A stretch of DNA of 64,000 bases from contig NC_087074.1 in assembly GCF_026151205.1 (NCBI RefSeq), positions 15,854,962 to 15,918,961 of the forward strand. Reading direction: 5' to 3'. This document shows positions 12,301-21,600 of this stretch, piece by piece. The notes under the pieces are model-generated. The model had not been told where the DNA came from and searched no databases. It saw only the letters and a program-made list of their open reading frames with translations. This stretch comes from Bolinopsis microptera (Eukaryota > Ctenophora > Tentaculata > Lobata > Bolinopsidae). Position 1 is the stretch's first letter, and every line of letters starts with the position of its first letter. The translations under genes were made by a program, and so were the position numbers.

Positions 12301-15300
12301 AGGCGAATTTTTAGCGATAACCCTAATGACTGATAACAATTTGAATTAGTATTGGGCTTAGAATCAAGAAGGCAAATTTGTGGTACGAAAATACAAGAAC
12401 CATAAGAGTCTGGGTGGTATTTGGTAATAATTCTATTTTCACATATTGTTTTAAATCTAATGTTATTGTAACACATCTGAACTGTTCTTTAGTACTTATA
12501 TTATATAATTACTAGAAAACCCGTGGTCACAGGGAGGAAGCTAATATTGATAGTATTTTTTGTTAGTAAGTTTAAATCGCATCAAAAAATATCCTACACA
12601 ACCGAAGATACAGCCAATTGAAATGTTGCTCGTACTAAAGTACTAAACACAGCGTAATATCAACAAAACTGATCAAAATGACGTTAAAACAATCATTGCA
12701 CGTGCACGTGCGTGTAACAATCATCGTTACCATGGTAACTACGCAACTTCCTATTTCTCGTCTGATTTGCACGTGGGCGGTCGAACAGACATACATTCTA
12801 CAAAAAGAATTCTCTGAATTATAAGTAAGATAATAACGATTTTCTTATCTTCAACTACGATTTGGCAGTTGTAATGTTATAATTCCAGAGCCGTGTGGAG
12901 AAGGAACATATCGGAATAATGCTATGACAAGCTGTGAGACATGTGACGCTGGATTGACACCAAACTCTGACAAAACAGCCTGTGGTAAGATAACTTTAAA
13001 GCTTACATTTAATATTATTGTTATGTTTTAAATTTGAATTAAATGAGCTATAAAATGAAAACCGATGATATTGGTACTCACAATAACTTCTTAATAAGGT
13101 AGTTTAAACGAATTGTTGCTAAAAGATTTCCAATTTCTTCAGAGTCATGTCCACTTGGAAGCTACAAGAATATTGATATGAACACGTGTGAAGAATGTCC
13201 TGATAACACAATCAGTTCAGAAGGAGCAGCATTGTGTACAACTTGTGACCCTGGCCAGGAACGAAACTTAGGGAGGACTGCGTGTGGTAAGGATTCTTAT
13301 CTTAGGCCCAGGGGGTAGTTTAAGACATCCATTCTGCATTGTGTTTCCAATATATTAGAATTTATGATATGTATTGATTGAATAATTGGTAATAAATTTA
13401 ACTTTTGCTTTACTAACTTTTGTTTTATTAAATTCAGGGCATTCTGTATTATTCATATTTCTATATTTTATAGCTCATTATGTTCTAACTACTTCTATTC
13501 CTTATTTTTCAGTTCTGTATCACGACTGAAATGTACTTATATAACGATTTCCTTATCGTCCAGAAACCAGTGCAATTTGTACCGTTATAATTTCAGAGCT
13601 GTGTGGAGAAGGAACATATCGGGATGGTGCTATGACAAGCTGTGACACATGTGACGCAGGATGGACAACAAATACTGACAAAACTGCCTGTGGTAAGATA
13701 ACTTGGAAGCTTATACTATTGTTAAGTTTTAAATGTAGTCATGTTCTGGACAATAAGTTCGTAGTGGAACACTTTTGGGAAAACTGTTAAAGAAGTTTGA
13801 CTTGTACACATTTTATTTGAACGGACATTAAAATAAAAGCTAGGGCCTCCAGCGTCCAATCAATGTCCGTTCAAATAAAGTTCGGCAAAGTAATATATTA
13901 CAATTTTAAAATGACAACTATAGCCGCACATACTTTTTTTAAAAGTTCTGCGAACGATGTAACATTAGCAAAGAATCAAACTCAGATTGTGCTTGTGGTA
14001 AGTATTCTTGTCAAGACCCGGCAAGTGTGAGATTGGGGTAAGGGTTACGATGGGGTCCTTAAATCTGAGTCAATTCAGAACCGGGTGGATTGTACTAGTG
14101 ATATGATTATTAGTCATAGAAACCAATTGTTGGACTTGTTGAAGTCAGCCACTTTGAAAATGGCTTCAAGCCATGAAAACTTCTCAATCTGTGTTTTTTC
14201 AGCTGAGTGTCCAGCTGGAAGCTACAAGAACAAAGATATGACAAGCTGTGACACATGTGACGCAGGACGGACATCAAACACTGACAAAACTGCCTGTGGT
14301 AAGATAACTTAGAAGCTTATACTATTGTTACACAGTATTTGAGACTCGGACCCCCGAGCAAGCAATGGCATAGTTATGTTAGAGCTGGTTGCTTGAAAGG
14401 GTTAGTTAAAAACTTGTTTGTACATTAAAAAAAATATGAATATGATACATACTCAAAATTGTCACCCCTTTAACAATCATGAGTGTGTGTACATGTAAAA
14501 AGAATAGGAGCTTCACTTGTTCAAAAGCCGAGGCGAGGGTATAAATTGTACTTAAAATAACTTTTCAATATGGTGATTCAAACGATCTGCTGCTAAAAGA
14601 TTTCCAATTTCTTCAGAGTCATGTCCACCTGGAAGCTACAAGAATATTGACATGAACACGTGTGAAGAATGTCCTGATAATATGATCAGTTCAGAAGGAG
14701 CAGCATTGTGTACAACTTGTGAACATGGCCAGGAACGAAACTTAGGGAGGACTGCGTGTGGTAAGGATTCTTATCTTAGGCCCAGGGGATAATTCAGGGC
14801 ATTCTGTATTATTTATATTTCTATATTTTATATCACATTATGATATGTTAGAGCTGGTTGCTTGAAAACCGAAAGGGTTAGTTAAAAACTTGTTCGTATA
14901 GTTGTTAAAACTATGAAATATGAATATGATACATACTCAAAATTGTGACCCCTTTAACAATCATGATTGTGCGTACGCCGTACATGTTAAAAGAATAGGA
15001 GCTTCACTTGTTCAAAAATCGAGAATATAAATTGTACTTAAAATAACTTTTCAATATGGTGATTCAAACGAATTGCTGTTTAAAGATTTCCAATTTCTTC
15101 AGAATCATGTCCACCTGGAAGCTACAAGAATATTGATATGAACACGTGTGAAGAATGTCCTGATAATATGATCAGTTCAGAAGGAGCAGCCTCGTGTACA
15201 ACTTGTGACCCTGGCCAGGAACGAAACTTAGGGAGGACTGCGTGTGGTAAGGATTCTTATCTAAGGACCAGGGGGTAATTTAGGGCATTCTGTATTATTT

Positions 15301-16486
15301 ATATTTCTATATTTTATATCACATTATGATATGTTAGAGCTGGTTGCTTGAAAGCCGAAAGGGTTAGTTAAAAACTTGTTCGTATAGTTGTTAAAACTAT
15401 GAAATATGAATATGATACATACTCAAAATTGTGACCCCTTTAACAATCATGATTGTGCGTACGCCGTACATGTTAAAAGAATAGGAGCTTCACTTGTTCA
15501 AAAATCGAGAATATAAATTGTACTTAAAATAACTTTTCAATATGGTGATTCAAACGATCTGCTGTTTAAAGATTTCCAATTTCTTCAGAATCATGTCCAC
15601 CTGGAAGCTACAAGAATATTGACATGAACACGTGTGTAGAATGTCCTGATAATATGATCAGTTCAGAAGGAGCAGCCTTGTGTACAGCTTGTGACCCTGG
15701 CCAGGAACGAAACTTAGGGAGGACTGCGTGTGGTAAGGATTCTTATCTAAGGACCAGGGGGTAATTTAGGGCATTCTGTATTATTTATATTTCTATATTT
15801 TATATCACATTATGTTCTAACTACTTCCTTATTTTTCAGCTGAGTGTCCAGCTGGAAGCTACAAGAACAAAGATATGACAAGATGTGACACATGTGACGC
15901 AGGACGGACATCAAACACTGACAAAACTGCCTGTGGTAAGATAACTTAGAAGCTTATACTATTGTTACACAGTATTTGAGACTCGGACCCCTGAGCAAGC
16001 AATGGTATAGTTATGTTAGAGCTGGTTGCTTGAAAGGGTTCGGGTTGGGAAAGGAAATATAATCGTGCCGGATAGAACTGTTAAAATAACGGTTATAATT
16101 ATTGTATCACACAACCAAATTAATCAGGTCAACGTGATTCAATATGATATATCTACAGTGAGCTGCACGGGACTGAAAGATGAGTGGTCAACTACGATCA
16201 GAACAACAACACAGTTCCCAGTAATCCCAGGAACTGTGGTGGAAGTGACATGCTCGGACTCTGGAGCTCTCAATAAAGGGAGCAGCGAGGTGACCTGCAA
16301 CTCAGGAACGGAATTTATTTTCCAATTTAAAGAACCCGAGTGTCTACATCCAGGTATTGAAACAGTAAAAATGCTAAATAACCATAGCATCACCACAAAA
16401 GGATTACTAAACCCTTTATATTTCATACAGCCAGGCAAAAGATCTCATCAGAACCGACGAAAGCTAAGGGGGGAAAAATAAAATAG
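9337..16486 (+). CDS. Secreted cysteine-rich protein with GCC2/GCC3-like repeats and a sushi-like domain
   Basis: Twelve exons with every junction in phase 1: 9337-9379, 10935-11381, 12889-12984, 13143-13286, 13597-13692, 14203-14298, 14617-14760, 15103-15246, 15589-15732, 15840-15935, 16159-16353 and 16431-16486 (TAG). This gives about 566 aa. Exon 1 encodes the end of a signal peptide (ILTILIMTVFIGGASA). Exon 2 is a 149-residue domain (GWLSVERGVKIEWDLES at its start, three Cys) that I cannot name. Exons 3-10 encode eight Cys-rich modules of two sizes, 96 and 144 bases, resembling ephrin-receptor-like GCC2/GCC3 repeats. Exon 11 has the four-Cys pattern of a sushi/CCP domain. A short basic tail ends the protein. 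The start is uncertain: ATG 9337 gives a short signal sequence, while ATG 9264 is out of frame by one base, hinting at a frameshift or an extra upstream exon. It is probably extracellular. Confidence 0.8.
9548..9960. repeat. Dispersed repeat related to the foldback arms at 50.3-51.0 kb
   Basis: Starts agaggggagtgatatctatc and follows, with substitutions, the same sequence as both arms of the large palindrome at 50256-50994, including cttctcctacattttttgag and ttttgagataggccttt. It lies in intron 1 of the cysteine-rich gene. It has one arm only and no coding capacity. Confidence 0.75.
10588..10800. repeat. ggcacg/cgtgcc-rich patch and a short tandem repeat
   Basis: Many ggcacg and cgtgcc words in both orientations, followed by three copies of ggtgacaacagtcrt at about 10755-10792. 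It is in intron 1 of the cysteine-rich gene. The rest of that intron (9961-10934) shows nothing further. Confidence 0.45.
11598..12825. mobile_element. Inverted-repeat (foldback-like) element in intron 2
   Basis: About 290-300 bases at 11598-11890 are repeated in reverse complement at about 12512-12825. Shared landmarks are gaccgcccacgtgca, gcacgtgcacgt, gcgtaatatcaacaaaac and gcttcctccctgtg. The interior of about 600 bases contains a four-copy tandem repeat but no open frame with recognisable content. The arms have diverged visibly, so this is not a recent insertion. No target-site duplication was identified. Confidence 0.7.
12058..12125. repeat. Short tandem repeat
   Basis: Four copies of a 16-17-base unit (agccatttaattttga) inside the foldback element of intron 2. 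Confidence 0.65.
13949..13997 (+). pseudogene. Relic cysteine-rich exon
   Basis: In one frame this reads CERCNISKESNSDCAC and ends in the same TGTG|gtaag donor context as the real exons around it. However, the nearest acceptor (aaaag at 13945) does not give phase 1, so splicing it in would break the frame. It is best read as a decayed member of the exon series. Confidence 0.4.
14560..16030 (+). repeat. 486-base tandem duplications carrying one exon each
   Basis: Exons 7, 8 and 9 of the cysteine-rich gene start at 14617, 15103 and 15589, exactly 486 bases apart. The flanking introns repeat too, including ttcaaacga before the exon and the atgttagagctggttgcttg block after it. Exon 4 (13143) and exons 6 and 10 (14203, 15840) are further copies. 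The segment after exon 10 ends in a truncated copy of the intron block near 16010-16035. The copies differ by only a few bases, so the expansion is recent. Confidence 0.9.
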
Positions 16487-16519
16487 GGGGAAGAGTCCAT
16501 TACTATAGAAGACTAATTG

Positions 16520-16525
16520 AATAAA
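16520..16525 (+). terminator. Polyadenylation signal of the cysteine-rich gene
   Basis: AATAAA lies 34 bases after the TAG stop at 16484-16486, which supports the placement of the last exon. Confidence 0.6.
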
Positions 16526-16599
16526 AACTACAGCTGATGACGATACGGCATTCTAACTTAGATATCTTAATAAGTTAATTTACACCAGAGTGTCCTTAG

Positions 16600-16705
16600 T
16601 GAATAAGTATGACGACAGAAATTCAGTCTCCAGAAGCCTCCGGAAAAGTTATCGAGGTAACCTGCCCTGAGATCTCAACACAGGGAACAGTAACAACCTA
16701 ATTTC
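16600..16705 (+). pseudogene. Relic sushi-like exon
   Basis: One frame reads TTEIQSPEASGKVIEVTCPE and then ISTQGTVTT. This parallels the middle of the sushi-like exon 11 (RTTTQFPVIPGTVVEVTCSD). It lacks the other cysteines and lies beyond the stop and AATAAA, so it looks like a decayed second copy of that exon. Confidence 0.45.
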
Positions 16706-17855
16706 TTTATTCAGGTTCATTTGAAAAAGCAAAATAGAATTTAAAATCAATTTAAAATCAAAGATTTAACAAAGTTTTAATGCAATGTTATTATAACATG
16801 GAGACCTCGTTTTTATTTATAATGAAAAGCTCTAATAGTAAAGCAATTTATTTCAGAATTCAGACCCTAGCGCAGCGGGAACGAACTGTTGAACTGACAA
16901 GACACGATGTGAAGTGTTTGATGAGCTGAGGGCAGTGGGCACTAATAGGGCACTAAGGTGGGGGTACAAAAAGCGGAAGAATATTCTTTTTGTTGACTTA
17001 TTTAAACAAAACTGTTCAATCAATATCCAATAAATATTAACATTATATACAGGCTTATATATTTTAAGCTGTTGAAATTAACCCAGCCATAACACAAAAG
17101 CGAACTTCTTTGTGTTCGTTTTTTACCCTATTTTCAGGTACTACAATTACGGTAGGTACCTATTATTAATTTGAGTTGGTACACTTAATACTATTGTGAG
17201 GTGACGTAGGTAGAATCCAGCTCAATCTAACAACATTAACACTTGATAATATAGTCAAGCAAATATTAGAAACCTACCAGAAATCTGGCGCTTTCCAGTT
17301 CAAATGGCAAAAGCGAGAAGATCTTGAAAACGTCAAATGATAATGTATCCTAAATTAAATCTAATAATAACCAACCCCAGGAACAAACACGATGCTGCAA
17401 AAAGACTATACGAATGTTGGCAACCAATTATTGAGAATTTAAGGTTAGAAAAAATGTCCACTTTTTAAAGTACTTTTATGATATCCTGTGTTCTTCTATT
17501 TTTCTGAATTCCTGAAAAATCCTTCAACTGTTGATACACACATTGTTATTGTTTAACTTATTTGTAATTTGACTGTTATCAAATTTACTTTTGCATTCTT
17601 AACATTAACTTTGCTGATTACCAGAAACTATGTAGTATTATATATATAGAACCATATATATTATATATACCAAATATAATATGTCACTAAAAAATAAAAT
17701 CACCATTTCAGAATCAGAAACGATCAGCCTCATTGAATGAATACCCTGGAAAAAGATGCAGAACTCCATCACTGTGAGACACATTTGTGTTTATAAACAT
17801 TTATAAACACAGCAAAGGCAGTTACTAGTTAGCTCTTGCCTTTGCTGTTAGTAAT
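16706..17855. other. Non-coding, nothing recognised except a hairpin
   Basis: AT-rich DNA with simple TA runs near 17640-17680. At about 17808-17850, agcaaaggcag and its reverse complement flank a short loop, which could be the remnant of a small inverted-repeat element. No coding segment is supported. Confidence 0.4.
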
Positions 17856-18014
17856 ATGCTAACTATGAAGGGTAGTATTGGCAGTAAAAGTAAACTTTTA
17901 AAAACTATTTTGAGTGACCTTAATAAAAGAAGTAAAAAATTAAATAATGCAAAAGATTTGACTGAACTGAGACATATTGCCTTGAATCGTATTTTATGGA
18001 GAAAATTATTTTAA
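17856..18014 (+). pseudogene. Retroelement C-terminal remnant (52 aa)
   Basis: A short open frame ends in DLTELRHIALNRILWRKLF and stop. That wording resembles the extreme C-terminus of LINE or similar ORF2 proteins, where a conserved Trp-Arg segment closes the protein. No upstream RT sequence is present, so this is a 5'-truncated fragment. The call is tentative. Confidence 0.35.
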
Positions 18015-18239
18015 TTATGTATAAAATATAGTTCAAGTATATTATGTTTATGTACTAAAGATATGTATAAACACGTTTTATGTTTTAGTATTTAAGTAAT
18101 TGCCATTTAATATGTTTTACTGATCTTCGTTGTAGACTTATAATATCTTTAGGATGTTTATTGTTAACTCAAGATAGTTGAGTGTGAATGATATTAGGGA
18201 TGACGTTTTAATGATTTCTAAAGATATGAGTATGACTTA

Positions 18240-18535
18240 ATTAGAGTTTGTTAGTCACGTGACACATACACGATCATTTAGTCATGTGACCACATTTAAC
18301 ATCACGTACATAAGAGATACGTTCATAATATACAGTAGTCACGTGATCAATTAGCGCACACTTGCAATTTGAATTATTTAATAGTTCTGAAGTGTCATCA
18401 TACGTGATACGAGTTTCAATTCACACGAATTTATAGTACCAAGTAAATACTATATGTATGTAGTATCTATCAAATTCCAGGAATTTGAGAGCACCATCTT
18501 ATATCTTCACGGGTATTCTCACCACGTGATGCCCA
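18240..18535. promoter_or_regulatory. Cluster of CACGTG/CATGTG E-box-like words
   Basis: gtcacgtgac near 18256, gtcatgtgac near 18286, tcacgtgat near 18340 and cacgtgat near 18523 fall within 280 bases, just beyond the 3' end of FIG4. Words of this kind bind bHLH factors in animals. Whether they act here is unknown, and similar words occur elsewhere in the window. Confidence 0.25.
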
Positions 18536-18599
18536 TATAAGGACCGCTCTCTATCCCAGACTACCTGAATACTAGCAGTAAGACTACAATTAGTGTTAC

Positions 18600-18605
18600 T
18601 TTATT
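18600..18605 (-). terminator. Polyadenylation signal of FIG4
   Basis: AATAAA on the minus strand begins seven bases past the TAA stop at 18614-18612. It gives an unusually short 3' untranslated region and supports ending the gene here. Confidence 0.55.
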
Positions 18606-18611
18606 ATTATA

Positions 18612-21600
18612 TTACCTGTACAGCTCGTCAAAGAAGTGGCTGGTAACTGTCTTAAGAGGAAGCTCCATGTCAGCTTCATTCCATATATGGGCATCACGTG
18701 CAACTAGCTCCATATCAGCTTCACTCTCTTTTAACGTTCTGTACTGTGTGTCAATTACACTCAGGGTCTTGTGCCAGCTCGTTATGGTTGAGGCTAGTGG
18801 CAAACTCTCCTGACAAGGGTAATAGATCAAACTAACAGTACTACTAACTTATCACAATCACTTCAATGGATGGTTTATGTCTTAAAGGACTACATAATTG
18901 AGCTTTTGGTTAGGTTCCAGAAATATACAACCTCCTTGCCTGGTATACTGCTGTCTGAGCACCGCCTCACCACTCCAAGTACCCGCTCCTTATATGGACA
19001 TCACGTGTATATAGGATATAATAACAATAAGCACTAACCCAGACACCCTGGTCCCACCATGAAGTGTAAGGATTGGAAGAGTGCAGATTAGGAAGGTGGT
19101 GTAAGTAGTGGTCTGAAGTTAGGTCCCACAGAGACATTGCTGACTTTCCCACTTCATACATACCTGTAACATTCCATGGGTTAAATGGCTAGTTTACATA
19201 CCATTAGAACATACCACTAAATAAATAGATACACCTAATTTTAAATTATTATTAAATGAAAAATTAATAATCTTTTTTCGCTCTAAAAATTAGTAATAAA
19301 GTGAAAAATTAGTAATATAAAGTGAACTACATTTAAAACCTAAGAACGAGTAATAAAGTGAACTACATTAACCTAACACTACATTTACTGCATTAACCTA
19401 AGAACAAGTTGATAGCGTTCTGTTTCTCGTAGTCTGTAAAAGCGTTGCGGTAATAACGGGACACTGTGTTGAGTATATCGTATGAGTGAGAGGTCCAGGG
19501 GTTGTCTTTGCGGTACCCTCGTATTCTGTGAACTAGCTGTGAACCCCCGTATTGTAGAGCCATTGTGTCCCCGTGATCCTCATATATCTCCTGAAGGGAG
19601 TGTTATAGTTGGGGGGGGAGGGGGGGGGGGGGGGGGGGGGGGGGGTGGGGAGGGGGCTGCTTGAAGGCAAATATACGGATAAGAAGTTCACCATCTCCAA
19701 AGTTGAATTCCCAAAGAAAGCTTTGATAAACTGAAAATCATCAGAATATAAAAAGAGATTTTGGAAGATTTTTGAAGAGGAGCTTTTCTGCCGTCCCCTT
19801 GACCAAAATTTCGCAATTTTGACTGAAAATTTGACCAGTGACCAATCAGTGAGGTCGATGAGAGTGACACAAGTCGCCATCAAGGTACTGGAAGCAGAAT
19901 ATCCGGAGAAAACTTTGATGCAATAGAAATTTTAAATATGCCCTACCGGTAGAACATGTTATAAAAGTAGTGTTATAATTACTTCTAGTGAGTGTATACA
20001 AGGAGTGTTATAATTACTTCTAGTGAGTGTATACAAGGAGTGTTATAATTACTTCTAGTGAGTTTATACAAGGAGTGTTATAATTACTTCTAGTGAGTGT
20101 ATACAAGGAGTGTTATAATTACTCAGATCAAGAATCAATAGTTCCCACAGTCAGACAACGAATGAGTTTAAAAATTCCAACAAAATCTTTATAACATCAT
20201 TGGTAAAACATTTTCGGACATCTTCAGTACCTAATAAAGATAAGGGTTAATACTCCAATTATATCAGAAAATTTTAATTTGAACTAAAGGATGTTAGCTG
20301 TAAAAAGAAGCCAAACTCTCAAAAATGGAATGGGAAGCACTCGGGTATGGGGGGTTGTGAGGCCCCAACTAGTCGGAAAAAATATACTAGTCCCTGCATT
20401 AAGGGTGAAATAATTTAAGGACCATTATCAAAAGTTTTATTCTCAAATAAAAGTGGCATACCAAAAGGATCACATGAATTAATACCATAAGGTTTCAAGG
20501 TTCTGAGTTTTTGTATAAGTAGATGTTCGTTAACTTCTAAATTACTAGGACTAGAATTCTTTAGGATAAAAACATTATAAGAAGCATCAAAATCAGGTCT
20601 ATTGGAAAGGTTATGTGAGTCTATTAGGTGAGCTGCTAAACTGTAAGTGTCACTATCATCAGATAAAAAATCATCACTATGTTTTAAGGAAGGGTCTTTC
20701 AATAATTTATAATAGTTAGCTCTATGTTCGGTTACTCTTTCATGCAAAGTCCTAATGGTACGTCCAACATAGCAGAAAGGAGATGGACATAATTTACAAA
20801 TGAATATATAGACTATGTTGTAGCTAGAACAGGTCCCTGGAGCTTGTCTTATCTTGACTCCATTAATACAATAACACTTTTCACTTCCTATCATTGCACA
20901 ACACTTACAATTTCTTTGGTGGCAAGGTTCTGTTTTTGTTACAGTGTTATCCTCTGCGTGCAATTGTGGGTTGAGGAGTCTTCTCCGCAAAGATGCGCCT
21001 GATCTTTTAACATAACTGAATAGTCTTTTGCCGGTGTTTCTATCCTGGTTGGAGGTCTCCGTTGTACTTGTCGTGTCGGTGTTAGAGGTAGACGACAAAC
21101 TCGGAGAAGTCTCTATGGTGGACTCAAACTTTTCAATTACGTCTATCATGTTATAATTACTTCTAGTGAGTGTATACAAGGAGTGTTATAATTACTTCTA
21201 GTGAGTTTATACAAGGAGTGTTATAATTACTTCTAGTGAGTGTATACAAGGAGTGTTATAATTACTTCTAGTGAGTTTATACAAGGAGTGTTATAATTAC
21301 TTCTAGTGAGTTTATACAAGGAGTGTTATAATTACTTCTAGTGAGTGTATACAAGGAGTGTTATAATTACTTCTAGTGAGTGTATACAAGGAGTGTTATA
21401 ATTACTTCTAGTGAGTGTATACAAGGAGTGTTATAATTACTTCTAGTGAGTGTATACAAGGAGTGTTATAATTACTTCTAGTGAGTTTATACAAGGAGTG
21501 TTATAATTACTTCTAGTGAGTGTATACAAGGAGTGTTATAATTACTTCTAGTGAGTTTATACAAGGAGTGTTATAATTACTTCTAGTGAGTGTATACAAG

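Noticed and set aside
18930-18975. Possible extra FIG4 exon between exons 12 and 13
   Set aside because: Exons 12 and 13 join in frame (GVW-ESLPLA) and match the family without it.
19482-19664. Plus-strand open frame ending in poly-glycine
   Set aside because: It is antisense to FIG4 exon 11 and the glycines come from the poly-G run.
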